Below are positions 24,257 through 34,658 of a stretch of DNA of 64,000 nt, piece after piece. Every line of letters begins with the position of its first letter. Position 1 is the first letter of the stretch. The DNA is taken from assembly GCF_014643535.1 (NCBI RefSeq), contig NZ_BMJQ01000007.1, positions 1 through 64,000 of the forward strand. Reading direction: 5' to 3'. The position numbers and the translations under genes were made by a program. This DNA is from Aliidongia dinghuensis (GTDB lineage Bacteria > Pseudomonadota > Alphaproteobacteria > ATCC43930 > CGMCC-115725). The notes under the pieces are model-generated. The model was not told the origin of the DNA, made no database searches, and saw nothing but the letters and a program-made list of their open reading frames with translations.

Positions 24257-24933
24257 GAGCGGAACAGCCTCGTATATTGCGTCTCGTGACGCATGGAGAA
24301 GAGGTCGATCATCGGCGCCGCCGTGCCGATGTCGTGGAGTGTTGCGGCCTCGGCGCGGGCCGCGGTCCGCGCAAGCACCGGGGCGAGCCGGGCAAGCGCC
24401 CGCTGGCCGTCAGTCTGGCCCAAAGGTACCAGCCGGACGCCGGCCGAGACGAGATTGGCCGCGACCGCCTGCGCGAAGCCCAGGAGCGTTGCGTTAAGCG
24501 GGATGAGGCCGGCCGCAGCGGCGCCGAACGCGACCGGATAGGCCATGGGCCGGTCATCGGCCAGTTGGTCGAGCTTGGTGCCGGGCCAGGCCGCACGGGT
24601 CGCGAGCACAAAGCTCGCCCCTTGCTGCATGGTCTCGAGCGCCGTCTCGGCTGTGCCGCGCAGCGCCGCCGCCAGCTCGCGGACTTCCTCGAACCCGTCC
24701 GTATTGCCGGCCTCGGCTGCCCGCCAGGATTGACCGACCAGCACCAGATCGGCCCAGCCGGCGCCGGCTTCGATGACGGTTGCGACATAGTCGGCGAGGC
24801 TTGCGACGTCAGTCACCCGGCCGGCCTCGACCGCCCATTCGAGCCCGTGGCTGTAGGAGAAGGCGCCGATCGGATAGGCGGGCGAGGCCCAGGTGCCGAG
24901 CGGCAAGAGCCAGTCGAACTCAGCCCTGCTCAT
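24253..24933 (-). CDS. ureF: Urease accessory protein UreF
   Basis: 226 residues, all-helical. The N-terminal segment [35 protein letters not shown] is the family signature. UreF bridges UreD and UreG and controls GTP-dependent nickel insertion. The start at 24933 (MSRAEFD) is chosen because GAGG stands 6 nt before it; the ATG two codons upstream is too close to that site. It overlaps the ureE 3' end by 14 nt. The frame continues upstream to 25056 but that part overlaps the ureE coding region. Confidence 0.93.
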   Translation of the reverse strand: MSRAEFDWLLPLGTWASPAYPIGAFSYSHGLEWAVEAGRVTDVASLADYVATVIEAGAGWADLVLVGQSWRAAEAGNTDGFEEVRELAAALRGTAETALETMQQGASFVLATRAAWPGTKLDQLADDRPMAYPVAFGAAAAGLIPLNATLLGFAQAVAANLVSAGVRLVPLGQTDGQRALARLAPVLARTAARAEAATLHDIGTAAPMIDLFSMRHETQYTRLFRS

Positions 24934-25396
24934 CGTCATCCTCAAAGCCATGGGAATGGCTGTGGCCGCCGGCATAGGCGCCCGCCTCGGGCGTGAACGG
25001 TCGGCTGACCGCGCGCACCTCGCCGCCCAGGACCCTGACCATGTCGGCGATGACATGGTCGTCGCGGATGAGGAGCGCGTCCGGTAGCAATTGCAGCGAC
25101 AGGTGCCGGTTGCCGAGATGATAGGCTAAACGGGGCAGCCCGGCCGTGCCGGCACGGATTTCGAGCAGCGCCTCGTTCGCCGCCTTGACCTCGACATAGC
25201 CGCCCTCATCGAGCGCCAGCCCGTCGCCGTCGTTCAACAGGACCGCCTTGGCGAGATCGAGCAGCAGCGGCTCGCCCTGGTCCGAGACCAGCCGGATGCG
25301 CCGGCGGTGCCGCTCTAGATAGGAGAGCGTCACGGTACAGGCCCGCTCGGCCACGGGCCAGGCGCCGGCCTTGAGCGCGGTGTGGGCGCGGCGCAT
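24920..25396 (-). CDS. ureE: Urease nickel chaperone UreE
   Basis: 158 residues. The N-terminal peptide-binding domain (SYLERHRRRIRLVSDQGEPLLLDL) and the metal-binding domain (LAYHLGNRHLSLQLLPDALLIRDDHVIADMV, with the conserved dimer-interface His) are followed by a His-containing tail ([16 protein letters not shown]). It delivers nickel to the UreDFG assembly. The start at 25396 is the ATG after a GTG codon at 25399. A 98-base palindromic element separates it from ureC, so it is less tightly coupled than the other ure genes. Confidence 0.93.
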   Translation of the reverse strand: MRRAHTALKAGAWPVAERACTVTLSYLERHRRRIRLVSDQGEPLLLDLAKAVLLNDGDGLALDEGGYVEVKAANEALLEIRAGTAGLPRLAYHLGNRHLSLQLLPDALLIRDDHVIADMVRVLGGEVRAVSRPFTPEAGAYAGGHSHSHGFEDDDEQG

Positions 25397-25412
25397 CACG
25401 ACTCTTCCCCAT

Positions 25413-25510
25413 CGTCATCCCCGGGCTTGACCCGGGGATCCACATGGGACGTGCCGAACCGCTTCGCCGCCGCAGACGCGTGGATGGCCGGGTCAAGCCC
25501 GGCCATGACG
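25413..25510. repeat. Paired extragenic palindromes (REP-like) inside the ure operon
   Basis: Hairpin 1 is ATCCCCGGG-CTTGA-CCCGGGGAT (25417-25439), hairpin 2 ATGGCCGGG-TCAAG-CCCGGCCAT (25484-25506). The outer ends CGTCAT and ATGACG are also complementary, so the whole 98 bases can form a two-armed structure. This GTCATCCCCGGGCTTGACCCGGGGATCCA type is common between genes in alphaproteobacteria. It lies between ureC and ureE. Confidence 0.85.
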
Positions 25511-25532
25511 AGGGAAGAAAGGTTGGCTTGCA

Positions 25533-27238
<1,706 letters not shown>

Positions 27239-27239
<1 letters not shown>

Positions 27240-27568
27240 CACGGCGTCTCCAGCTTGCCCATGACGGATCCTGCGAAGCCGTAGACTTCGCGGGCGCCGG
27301 CGAAGGCGACGAGCGTCACCTCGCGGGTCTGTCCGGGTTCGAAACGAACGGCCGTGCCGGCCGCGATGTCGAGCCGCATGCCGCGCGCTGCGGCCCGGTC
27401 GAAGGCCAGTGCCTGGTTCGTCTCGGCGAAATGGAAGTGGCTGCCGACCTGGATCGGCCGATCGCCGGTGTTGGCGACCGTGAGCGTCACCGTCGGCCGG
27501 CCGGCGTTGAGCTCGATCTCGCCGGCGAGCGGGATGATCTCGCCCGGGATCATCGACGGGGGCATCAT
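27239..27568 (-). CDS. ureB: Urease beta subunit UreB
   Basis: 109 residues. [17 protein letters not shown] at the start, then [36 protein letters not shown] and a C-terminal [20 protein letters not shown], all standard. It forms the structural beta chain of the (UreABC)3 enzyme. It overlaps ureA by 4 nt (ATGA) and abuts ureC. A second Met five codons in (MIPGEI) is a possible start, but the overlap favours the first. Confidence 0.96.
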
Positions 27569-27867
27569 CGGATCGGCTCGTGCACAGTGACGAGCTTGGT
27601 ACCGTCGGGGAAGGTCGCCTCGACCTGGATGTCGTGGATCATCTCGGCGACGCCCTCCATCACCTGGTCGCGTTTCAGGATCGCGCCGCCGGCCGCCATC
27701 AGGTCGGCGACGCGGCGACCATCGCGGGCACCCTCGACCACGAAATCGGTGATGAGCGCCACTGCCTCAGGATAGTTGAGCTTGACGCCGCGCTCCAGGC
27801 GCCGGCGCGCCACCATCGCCGCCATGGCGACAAGCAGCTTGTCCTTCTCGCGCGGACTGAGGTTCAT
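27565..27867 (-). CDS. ureA: Urease gamma subunit UreA
   Basis: 100 residues, the standard gamma length: [50 protein letters not shown], then [23 protein letters not shown]. Small structural subunit of urease. It follows ureD by 45 nt and overlaps ureB. Separate A and B genes are typical of non-Helicobacter bacteria. Confidence 0.97.
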   Translation of the reverse strand: MNLSPREKDKLLVAMAAMVARRRLERGVKLNYPEAVALITDFVVEGARDGRRVADLMAAGGAILKRDQVMEGVAEMIHDIQVEATFPDGTKLVTVHEPIR

Positions 27868-27912
27868 GTTGGTCCCCTTCTCCCCTTTGTTCCCGACCTT
27901 GGCCCCTCGGGC

Positions 27913-28803
27913 TCAGGTGCGCCAGACGCCGGGCGGCGTCCGGGCGAGGCCGGTGATCTCGTGGCGCAGCGTCATGGCCGCCGTGGCCGCCGCCTGGCGC
28001 AGCCGTGCGCCGTCGCGACTGAGGAAGCGCAGCAGCAGCACGCCGTTGACCAGCGTCGCCGCCCCCTCGGCCCCCGCCCCTCTGGCCCCCGCCGCCGCCG
28101 CGATCTCGCGGGCCTGTGGCAAGAACGATGCCGCGTCCGGGCCGGCGTGGACAATGGTTGTCAGGCCGACGGCACCGCCGAAGCCGAACGGGCGGCCGAG
28201 TGCCGCTGTTATGTCGCCGTCGAGCCGGAGCCGGTCGGCCCAAACGAGCCGGCCATCGATGCGAAGTGCCCAAGAATCAAGCAATTGCCCATGGCGCATC
28301 TGCTCACCATGGGCGGCGCGGCCGAACAGCACCGTCTCGGCAGCGAGCAGCCGGGCCCCCGGTGCCAGCGCGAACGCGAGACGCCGGTCGAGCCGCGCGC
28401 CGTCGTAGAGGATGGTCTCCTGCGGCAGCCATTCGAACCAGGCGCCGGCCGCGACCTCGACGCGGGTCTCGAGCCGCGCCGCGGCGTCGAGCGGGCGCGC
28501 GCGGTAGATCTTCTCGGCCGCCGCCGTGGTGACCAGGGCGGTGGTGCCGGTGCCGGCGCAGATCTCGACCTGGATCCGGTCGCCGCCCGCGATGCCGCCG
28601 GCGGTGTTGACCAGCACGGCTTCGGCCGGCCGGTCCGGTGCCGGGGCAGGAAACAGCACGCGCGCTGGCGCCCGCTGATAGAGCGCGCCGATCCGCGTCT
28701 GAAGGCCGTCCTGCACCCAGTCGAGCCGTGCGGCACCGTCGGCGCGTTCGAGCGCGGTCGCGTCAAGGGCAGGTGCGTCAAGGGCTGAGGAGGCGTCGGG
28801 CAT
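27913..28803 (-). CDS. ureD: Urease accessory protein UreD
   Basis: 296 residues. The conserved NTAGGIAGGDRIQVEI segment, TTAAAEKIYRA and the FEWLPQETILYDGARLDRRL stretch are diagnostic. UreD scaffolds the UreFG complex on apo-urease. It is the first ure gene in the transcript. The N-terminus (MPDASSALDAPALDATALERAD) is Ala/Asp-rich and poorly conserved, so the exact start is uncertain; no strong ribosome site is visible. The GST gene ends 12 nt upstream. Confidence 0.93.
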   Translation of the reverse strand: MPDASSALDAPALDATALERADGAARLDWVQDGLQTRIGALYQRAPARVLFPAPAPDRPAEAVLVNTAGGIAGGDRIQVEICAGTGTTALVTTAAAEKIYRARPLDAAARLETRVEVAAGAWFEWLPQETILYDGARLDRRLAFALAPGARLLAAETVLFGRAAHGEQMRHGQLLDSWALRIDGRLVWADRLRLDGDITAALGRPFGFGGAVGLTTIVHAGPDAASFLPQAREIAAAAGARGAGAEGAATLVNGVLLLRFLSRDGARLRQAAATAAMTLRHEITGLARTPPGVWRT

Positions 28804-28815
28804 CGGGCGGGCTCA

Positions 28816-29415
28816 CTATGTCGTTGCGGGCACCGCTTGCAGGTTCAATGCCTGTTCGACCCGGCCGATCCAGCGGCGGACGGCAGGATAGCGGTCGAGG
28901 TCGAAGCCGCCTTCGCCGGCCAGCCGCGTGTAGGCGACGAGTGAAATGTCGGCGAGGCTGAGCGCATCGCCGACCAGGAACGCGCGCTCGGCCAGCGCCT
29001 CCTCCAGGCGGGCGAGCGCCGCATTGCCGCGCTCCACGATGCGCGGCTCCAGATCTGCGAGCGGCTTGCCCTGATAGCGCACCTGGAAGCGTGCCACCGC
29101 GACATAGGGCTCGTGGTTATATTGCTCCCAGAACAGCCATTCGAGCATCTTCGCCGCGTCGTAGCCATCCGCCGGGATGAGGTGCCGGCCGCGGGCGAGA
29201 TGCAGCAGGATGGCGTTCGACTGGGCGAGCGCCCGGCCGTCGTCGAACTGCACGACCGGCACCTGGCCCGCCGGGTTCATGGCGAGGAATTCGGGCGTCC
29301 GGCTCTCGCCCTTCATGATGTCGATCTCGACCCACTCGTAGCGCAGGCCAAGCAGGTCGGCGGTCCATTTCACCTTGAGACAATTGCCGGAAATCGAATC
29401 GCCGAAGATCCGCAT
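28816..29415 (-). CDS. Glutathione S-transferase family protein
   Basis: 199 residues. N-terminal thioredoxin-like domain (1-75) with MNPAGQVPVVQFDDGRALAQSNAILLHLA, the cis-Pro and glutathione gamma-glutamyl sites, then an all-helical C-terminal domain (about 88-195) with LVGDALSLADISLVAYTRLA. These enzymes conjugate or reduce substrates with glutathione; this subgroup is uncharacterised. It lies 12 nt before ureD on the same strand and may head the transcript, although no role in urease is known. It is divergent from the nickel permease. Confidence 0.9.
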   Translation of the reverse strand: MRIFGDSISGNCLKVKWTADLLGLRYEWVEIDIMKGESRTPEFLAMNPAGQVPVVQFDDGRALAQSNAILLHLARGRHLIPADGYDAAKMLEWLFWEQYNHEPYVAVARFQVRYQGKPLADLEPRIVERGNAALARLEEALAERAFLVGDALSLADISLVAYTRLAGEGGFDLDRYPAVRRWIGRVEQALNLQAVPATT

Positions 29416-29452
29416 GGTCGTCCCATCCCCCGTTGGCAGGCCGTGGCCGGTG

Positions 29453-29469
29453 CTGGCACGTTCGTTGCT
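29453..29469 (+). promoter_or_regulatory. Sigma-54 (-24/-12) promoter of the nickel permease
   Basis: CTGGCACGTTCGTTGCT matches the RpoN consensus YTGGCACGRNNNTTGCW at all but the R position, with GG and GC 12 bases apart. Transcription would start near 29480, about 46 nt before the permease ATG. It implies nitrogen (NtrC-type) control of nickel uptake for urease. Confidence 0.65.
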
Positions 29470-29497
29470 CGCCCGCTTCGTTCGGGCAAGCGGGCGA
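29469..29497. repeat. Perfect 10-bp hairpin at the predicted permease transcript start
   Basis: TCGCCCGCTT (29469-29478) and AAGCGGGCGA (29488-29497) with a 9-nt loop, directly after the -12 element and spanning the predicted transcription start. It may be an operator or a 5'-end RNA structure. It does not match the NikR consensus. Confidence 0.7.
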
Positions 29498-29525
29498 ATG
29501 ATGACGGGACAGAAGGGGGCCGTCC

Positions 29526-30536
29526 ATGGAGTCTGAAGGGGCGATCGAGACGGGCGGACTCCGTCGGCTGGTGCCGGTCTTCACGGTCGTGGCGACCCTC
29601 AACCTCGGCGCCTGGGTCTGGGCGGCGTTCGGTCTGGGTGCAGCACCGGCGGCATTCGGGGCGGCGGTGCTGGCCTATACGCTCGGCCTCAAGCACGCGG
29701 TCGATGCCGACCATATCGCCGCGATCGACAATACGACGCGCAAGCTGATGAACGAGGGGCGCCGGTCCTTGGCGAGCGGGCTCTGGTTCTCGCTCGGCCA
29801 TTCGACCATCGTGTTCGTCGTGACGCTCGCGATCGCCCTGCTGTCCGATGGCGCGCGCGACCGGCTTGATGGCTTGAGGGAAGTGGGCGGCCTCGTCGGC
29901 ACGCTCATCTCCGTGCTGTTCCTTGTCCTGATGGGCTTGGGGAATCTGGTTCTGCTGGCCCGGCTGTGGCGCCGCTGGCGGCGTGGCGCGGCTGTCGCCG
30001 GTGACGAACCGCTGCGCGTGGCCGGGCCGATGGGCCGGCTCTTGCGACCGGCGCTGGGCCTGGTCTCGCGCGCCTGGCATCTCTATCCGGTCGGCGTGCT
30101 GTTCGGCCTCGGCTTCGATACCGCGACCGAGATTGGGCTGCTCGGCCTCTCGGCCGCTGCCGCGGTCAACGGCCTGCCGCTCTATGCCGTGCTGGCCTAT
30201 CCGCTGCTGTTCACCGCCGCCATGACGCTGATCGACGCGCTCGACGGGGTGATGATGGTCGGCGTCTACGGCTGGGCGCTCAAGGAGCCGCGCCGCAAGC
30301 TCGCCTATAATCTATTCGTGACCCTGCTGTCGGTCGGCGTCGCCTTTGGCATCGGCCTCCTCGAGGCGGCCGGCCTTTTGAGCGACGCGCTCGGGCTCGA
30401 CGGCGGTGTTTGGGCGGCGATCAGCCGCCTCAACGACCAGTTCGGCAGTTTGGGCCTCGGCGTCGCGTTGGCCTTCCTTGCGATCTGGCTCGCTGCCTAC
30501 GCGATCGACCGCCGGCGAAAGCCGGTGGCGGTTTAG
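29526..30536 (+). CDS. NiCoT-family nickel (or cobalt) permease
   Basis: 336 residues with about eight membrane helices. The family signatures are all present: HAVDADHIAAIDN (residues 57-69, the HX4DH metal-selectivity motif), FSLGHSTIVF, LGFDTATEIGLL and the later MTLIDALDG motif. These permeases bring Ni2+ or Co2+ into the cytoplasm with high affinity. The divergent urease genes make nickel the likely substrate. A sigma-54 promoter precedes the gene. The C-terminus is short, without a cytoplasmic His-rich region. Confidence 0.93.
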   Translation: MESEGAIETGGLRRLVPVFTVVATLNLGAWVWAAFGLGAAPAAFGAAVLAYTLGLKHAVDADHIAAIDNTTRKLMNEGRRSLASGLWFSLGHSTIVFVVTLAIALLSDGARDRLDGLREVGGLVGTLISVLFLVLMGLGNLVLLARLWRRWRRGAAVAGDEPLRVAGPMGRLLRPALGLVSRAWHLYPVGVLFGLGFDTATEIGLLGLSAAAAVNGLPLYAVLAYPLLFTAAMTLIDALDGVMMVGVYGWALKEPRRKLAYNLFVTLLSVGVAFGIGLLEAAGLLSDALGLDGGVWAAISRLNDQFGSLGLGVALAFLAIWLAAYAIDRRRKPVAV

Positions 30537-30753
30537 AAAAGGCACTTTCTCTGCCCATCCTTGCGGGAAAGGAGTGCTGCCGCTGCAATGCTGACACCCG
30601 GGCTCGAAGAAGGTCGCGTAAGTGCCTTGGACGTTGCCCCGGGCTGCCGATATAGATCCTGGCGCCGGCCGATCAGGCTGGACTTCGCGATCAGCGCGCG
30701 CGGTGCTCCGATGGGATATACAAGTGTAGACGTGTTGATAGCATGAGACGGCC

Positions 30754-31527
30754 ATGAGCACCTTGGATCTGGAGGATGGCCCGGCACCGCTCTACGAGCG
30801 CATCAAGCGCGGCATCCTGCGCAAGATCGAGAGCGGTGCCTGGGGTCCGGACCAGCGCATCCCGTCGGAGAACGAGCTGGTGCGCGCTCTCGGCGTCAGC
30901 CGCATGACGATCAACCGCGCCTTCACCGAGCTCGCGGAAGACGGGGTGCTCGTCCGTATCCACGGTGTCGGCACGTTCGTCGGCGCCGGCGAAGGGGCGG
31001 GTGAAGGCGAGGGTGGGGGCGAGACGACAGCGCTGACGCCGCTCGTGGAGATCCGCAACATTGCCGACGAGATCGCCGAGCGCGGCCATCGCCATGGCGC
31101 GCTGCTGCTCTGCCGCGAGGTGGCGCTGGCGCCGGGCGAGATCGCCCTGGAGTTCAGTACCCGGCCTGGACGCCGGCTGTTCCACACCATCGTCGTGCAC
31201 AAGGAAAACGACCTGCCGGTCCAGCTCGAGGACCGCTACGTCGACCCGGCGTTGGTGCCGGCCTATCTCGACCAGGATTTCACGCGCGTGACGCCGGCCG
31301 AATATCTGATGGCGGCGGCACCGCTCAGCGAAGGCGAGCATGTCGTCGAGGCGGTGCTGGCTGAGGACTGGGAATGCCGGCAGCTCGCGATCGAGCCCAC
31401 GGAGCCCTGCCTGCTCGTCCGCCGCCGCACCTGGTCGTCCGGCCGGCTCGTCAGCGTCGCGCGGCTGCTCTACCCGGGAGCGCGCTACCGCTTGAGCGGC
31501 CGGTTCCAGACAGGCGTGGGCGGGTGA
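30754..31527 (+). CDS. hutC: GntR/HutC-family repressor (histidine utilisation type)
   Basis: 257 residues. N-terminal GntR winged helix (about 12-78, PLYERIKRGILRKIESGAWGPDQRIPSENELVRALGVSRMTINRAFTELAEDGVL) and a C-terminal UTRA effector domain (about 95-250) with PVQLEDRYVDPALVPAYLDQDF and VEAVLAEDWECRQLAI. The ITPAEYL-type and VTPAEYLMAAAPLSEGEH stretch is typical of HutC, which releases hut promoters when urocanate binds. No hutHUIG genes are adjacent; they may lie elsewhere. A Gly/Glu-rich insert (GAGEGAGEGEGGGE) lengthens the linker between domains. Confidence 0.85.
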   Translation: MSTLDLEDGPAPLYERIKRGILRKIESGAWGPDQRIPSENELVRALGVSRMTINRAFTELAEDGVLVRIHGVGTFVGAGEGAGEGEGGGETTALTPLVEIRNIADEIAERGHRHGALLLCREVALAPGEIALEFSTRPGRRLFHTIVVHKENDLPVQLEDRYVDPALVPAYLDQDFTRVTPAEYLMAAAPLSEGEHVVEAVLAEDWECRQLAIEPTEPCLLVRRRTWSSGRLVSVARLLYPGARYRLSGRFQTGVGG

Positions 31528-31599
31528 GCGGCGGCTCATTTGCACGGCGTCATCAGCTAAACAGCAGTCATCCCCGGGCCTGACGACGGGGTAAATGGC

Positions 31600-32055
31600 T
31601 CAGCGCGGCCGCGCGCGCACCACGCTGCGGATGGCGAAGCTCGAGCGGATGCGGTGCACGCCGGGCAGGCGCGACAGCTGCTCGTTGTGGATGCGCTCGT
31701 AGTCGGCCGCGTTCCGCGCGTCGACGCGCAGGATATAATCCTCGAGCCCGGTCATGAGATAGCACTCCCGCACGTCCGGGCATTTGCGCACCGCGGCCTC
31801 GAAGCGCTGCAGGAATTCCTCCGTCTGCCGCTCCAGCGTCACCTGGACGATCGCGACCATGATTTCCGACGCGTCGGGCTCATCGACGAGCGCGGTATAG
31901 CCGCGGATCGTGCCGTTGCGCTCGAGCAACCTCAGGCGCCTCAAGCAGGCCGAGGCGGACAGACCCACGGTCGCCGCAAGGTCCGCATTGCTCATGCGGC
32001 CATCGGCCCGGAGCAGCTGCACGATCCTCGCGTCGGTCGAGTCTATCGAAGGCAT
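31600..32055 (-). CDS. Lrp/AsnC-family regulator
   Basis: 151 residues. Helix-turn-helix (about 5-55: STDARIVQLLRADGRMSNADLAATVGLSASACLRRLRLLERNGTIRGYTA) and a C-terminal RAM domain (about 65-145) for amino-acid sensing and oligomerisation. It is divergent from alanine racemase and D-amino-acid dehydrogenase genes, the arrangement of the dad regulators (DadR, Lrp-type) in pseudomonads and rhizobia. It probably activates them in response to alanine. Three direct repeats in the intergenic region are candidate binding sites. Confidence 0.9.
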   Translation of the reverse strand: MPSIDSTDARIVQLLRADGRMSNADLAATVGLSASACLRRLRLLERNGTIRGYTALVDEPDASEIMVAIVQVTLERQTEEFLQRFEAAVRKCPDVRECYLMTGLEDYILRVDARNAADYERIHNEQLSRLPGVHRIRSSFAIRSVVRARPR

Positions 32056-32056
32056 T

Positions 32057-32152
32057 GCAATTTCCTGCGAAAGGTTCTGTGTTTCGTGCCAATCTATCTA
32101 GGAATGTAGCAAATTCTGCGATCGAAAGCCAGGAAAATAGAGCAATCTGCGA
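32057..32152. promoter_or_regulatory. Three direct repeats, candidate Lrp-type binding sites
   Basis: GCAATTTCCTGCGA (32057-32070), GCAAATTCTGCGA (32109-32121) and GCAATCTGCGA (32142-32152) share GCAA and CTGCGA. The CTGCGA cores are 51 and 31 bp apart, close to five and three helical turns, so all lie on the same DNA face. They fill the region between the Lrp-type gene and the racemase gene. Confidence 0.45.
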
Positions 32153-32195
32153 CTATTCTCGTGCCGTTCGACATGCGCGATGGGGAATGGCAGCC

Positions 32196-33356
32196 ATGGT
32201 TAGGACTGCAAGCGTTCAGCCTCTGTTCGACGCCCCGGCGGCCGTGGCGCCGGGTGGCGCCAGCGCGGTGCTGACCGTCGATCTCGACGCCCTTGTCGAT
32301 AATTACCGCCTGCTCCGCGATCGGTTCACCGGCGCCGCCTGCGCCGCGGTGGTCAAGGCCGATGCCTATGGCCTCGGCGCCGAGCGGGTCGCTCCGGTGC
32401 TCGCGCGCGTCGGCTGCCGGCATTTTTTCGTGGCGCACCTGCAAGAGGGCCTGGCGCTACGCAAGATCCTGCCGGACGAGGCCGCCCACGAGACCGAAAT
32501 CTTCGTGCTCAACGGGCTGATGCCGGGCGCCGAAGCGACGTGCCTCGACGGACGCCTCACCCCGGTGCTGAACAGCCTTGCCCAGGTCGATGCCTGGGCC
32601 GCCCTCGGCCGCCGGCGGGGCGAGGCATTGCCCGCCGTCCTGCAGGTCGACAGCGGCATGGCGCGGCTCGGCCTGGCGCCGGCCGAGGTCGATCAGCTGG
32701 AGCGCGATCCCGCGCGCCTCGGCGGCATCACGGTCCGCGCGGTCATGAGCCATCTTGCCTGCGCTGACGAGCCGGATCATCCGGCGAACCGCGCGCAATT
32801 GGCGGCGTTCGAGACGTTGCGCCGCCGCCTGCCGCCGGCGCCGGCCTCCTTCGCCAATTCGTCCGGCATCTTCCTCGGGCCCGACTATCATTTCGACTTG
32901 GCGCGGCCCGGTGCGGCGCTCTATGGCGTGGCGCCGGTGCCGGGCTGGCCCAACCCGATGCGCGCCGTCGTCCGGCTCGACGCGCGGGTCATCCAGACGC
33001 GCTGGATCGCCGCGAACGACGCCGTCGGCTACGGCCATACGTTCCGGGCGAGCGGCCCGACGCGCATCGCGACGCTTGGCGTCGGCTATGCCGACGGCTG
33101 GCTGCGCAGCACGGGCAGCCTCGGCCGGGCCTATGTCGGCGACCGGGCGCTGCCGATCGTCGGGCGCGTCTCGATGGATTCGCTGACACTCGACATTTCA
33201 GCGCTTCCGGCGGATATGCTGGAGCCCGGCGATTTCGTCGAGCTCATCGGGCCGCACCAGTCGGTCGACGATGCCGCGAAGGCCGCGGGCACCATCGGCT
33301 ATGAAATCCTGACCAGTCTCGGCGGACGCTATGTCCGCCGCCATATCGGCGGTTGA
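32196..33356 (+). CDS. dadX: Alanine racemase (catabolic type)
   Basis: 386 residues. TIM-barrel domain with the PLP Lys54 in [12 protein letters not shown], followed by a beta-domain with the catalytic Tyr (GYGHTFRA) and the conserved [13 protein letters not shown]. It interconverts L- and D-alanine. The start at 32196 is chosen because GGGGA lies 9 nt before it; the frame is open further upstream but only through the regulatory repeats. Linkage to dadA (20 nt downstream) and a divergent Lrp-type gene makes a catabolic role (DadX) more likely than cell-wall supply (Alr). Confidence 0.92.
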   Translation: MVRTASVQPLFDAPAAVAPGGASAVLTVDLDALVDNYRLLRDRFTGAACAAVVKADAYGLGAERVAPVLARVGCRHFFVAHLQEGLALRKILPDEAAHETEIFVLNGLMPGAEATCLDGRLTPVLNSLAQVDAWAALGRRRGEALPAVLQVDSGMARLGLAPAEVDQLERDPARLGGITVRAVMSHLACADEPDHPANRAQLAAFETLRRRLPPAPASFANSSGIFLGPDYHFDLARPGAALYGVAPVPGWPNPMRAVVRLDARVIQTRWIAANDAVGYGHTFRASGPTRIATLGVGYADGWLRSTGSLGRAYVGDRALPIVGRVSMDSLTLDISALPADMLEPGDFVELIGPHQSVDDAAKAAGTIGYEILTSLGGRYVRRHIGG

Positions 33357-33376
33357 TCGCCTTAGCGGAGCGCTCC

Positions 33377-34627
33377 ATGAAGATCATTCTCGGCGGCGGT
33401 GTCATCGGTGTTGCGACGGCCTATTACCTCGCCAAGGCCGGCCATGCCGTCACGGTCGTCGAACGCCAGCCGGGTGTCGCACTCGAGACGAGCTTCGCCA
33501 ATGCCGGCGAGGTCTCGCCCGGCTATGCCGCACCCTGGGCCGGGCCCGGTATCCCGCAGAAGGCGGTCAAGTGGCTGCTGATGAAGCACGGACCGCTCAA
33601 GATCCGGCCGAAGGCCGACCCGTATATGTGGAGCTGGCTCGTGCAGATGCTGCGCAACTGCACGTCGCATCGCTATGCCATCAACAAGGGCCGCATGGTC
33701 GGCATCGCCGAATACAGCCGCGACTGCCTGAAGGCGCTCCGGGACGAGACCGGCATCCAGTATGACGACCGCGCCCAGGGCACGCTGCAGCTGTTCCGCA
33801 CCCAGGCGCAGGTCGATCACGCCGCCGACGACATCGCCGTGCTCAAGGATTACGGCGTGCCGTTCGAGCTGCTCGACGCGCCGGGCTGCATCCGCGCCGA
33901 GCCGGGCCTGGCATCGGTGCCGGAAAAGATCGCGGGCGGGCTGCGCCTGCCGGGCGACGAGACCGGCGACTGCCACATGTTCACGAAGAACCTGGCGACG
34001 CTCGCGGCCGAGCTCGGCGTCAAGTTCCTGTTCGATACGAGCATCGACGGCTTCGTGACCGAGGGCGACCGGATCGACGGCGTCCGCACCAGCGCCGGCC
34101 TGCTCAAGGGCGACGACTATATCCTGGCGCTCGGCAGCTATTCGCCGTTCCTGGCACGTCCGCTCGGCATCCAGATCCCGGTCTATCCGATCAAGGGCTA
34201 TTCGATCACCGTGCCGATCGTGGACGCGGCCAAGGCGCCGGTCTCGACCGTGATGGACGAGAGTTACAAGGTCGCGATCACCCGGCTCGGCGACCGGATC
34301 CGCGTCGGCGGCACGGCCGAGGTCTCGGGCTTCGACAAGGTGCTGCGAACGGCGCGCAAGGCGACGCTCGACCAGTCGGTGGGCGACCTTTTCCCCGGCG
34401 CCGGCGATCTCGCCCGGTCGAGCTTCTGGTGCGGCCTCCGTCCCATGACGCCGGACGGCCCGCCGATCATCGGCGGCACGAAGTTCCGCAACCTGCACCT
34501 CAACACCGGCCACGGCACCCTCGGCTGGACCATGGCCTGCGGCTCGGGCCGCGTGCTGGCGGACTTGCTGTCGGGCCGCAAGCCGGAACCGGACGTGCGC
34601 GAGCTGGCGCTGTCGCGGTATCACTGA
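33377..34627 (+). CDS. dadA: D-amino-acid dehydrogenase
   Basis: 416 residues. FAD-binding motif [27 protein letters not shown] at the N-terminus, then [23 protein letters not shown], and at the C-terminus [39 protein letters not shown], the DadA signature. It oxidatively deaminates D-alanine to pyruvate and ammonia at the inner membrane and gives electrons to quinone. The start at 33377 has GGAG 6 nt upstream. With the racemase it forms the standard two-step route for alanine catabolism. Confidence 0.94.
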   Translation: MKIILGGGVIGVATAYYLAKAGHAVTVVERQPGVALETSFANAGEVSPGYAAPWAGPGIPQKAVKWLLMKHGPLKIRPKADPYMWSWLVQMLRNCTSHRYAINKGRMVGIAEYSRDCLKALRDETGIQYDDRAQGTLQLFRTQAQVDHAADDIAVLKDYGVPFELLDAPGCIRAEPGLASVPEKIAGGLRLPGDETGDCHMFTKNLATLAAELGVKFLFDTSIDGFVTEGDRIDGVRTSAGLLKGDDYILALGSYSPFLARPLGIQIPVYPIKGYSITVPIVDAAKAPVSTVMDESYKVAITRLGDRIRVGGTAEVSGFDKVLRTARKATLDQSVGDLFPGAGDLARSSFWCGLRPMTPDGPPIIGGTKFRNLHLNTGHGTLGWTMACGSGRVLADLLSGRKPEPDVRELALSRYH

Positions 34628-34650
34628 TCCCCGCGCTCGGCCTGGGGATC
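34626..34650 (+). terminator. Hairpin after dadA
   Basis: GATCCCC (34626-34632) and GGGGATC (34644-34650) form a perfect 7-bp stem with an 11-nt loop, overlapping the dadA stop codon and lying between convergent genes. No T-tract follows at once. Confidence 0.35.
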
Positions 34651-34658
34651 CCGCGGCG

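Noticed and set aside
30700..30745. HutC operator before the GntR gene
   Set aside because: TACAAGTGTA near 30718 is a weak dyad and does not match the HutC consensus well enough to list.
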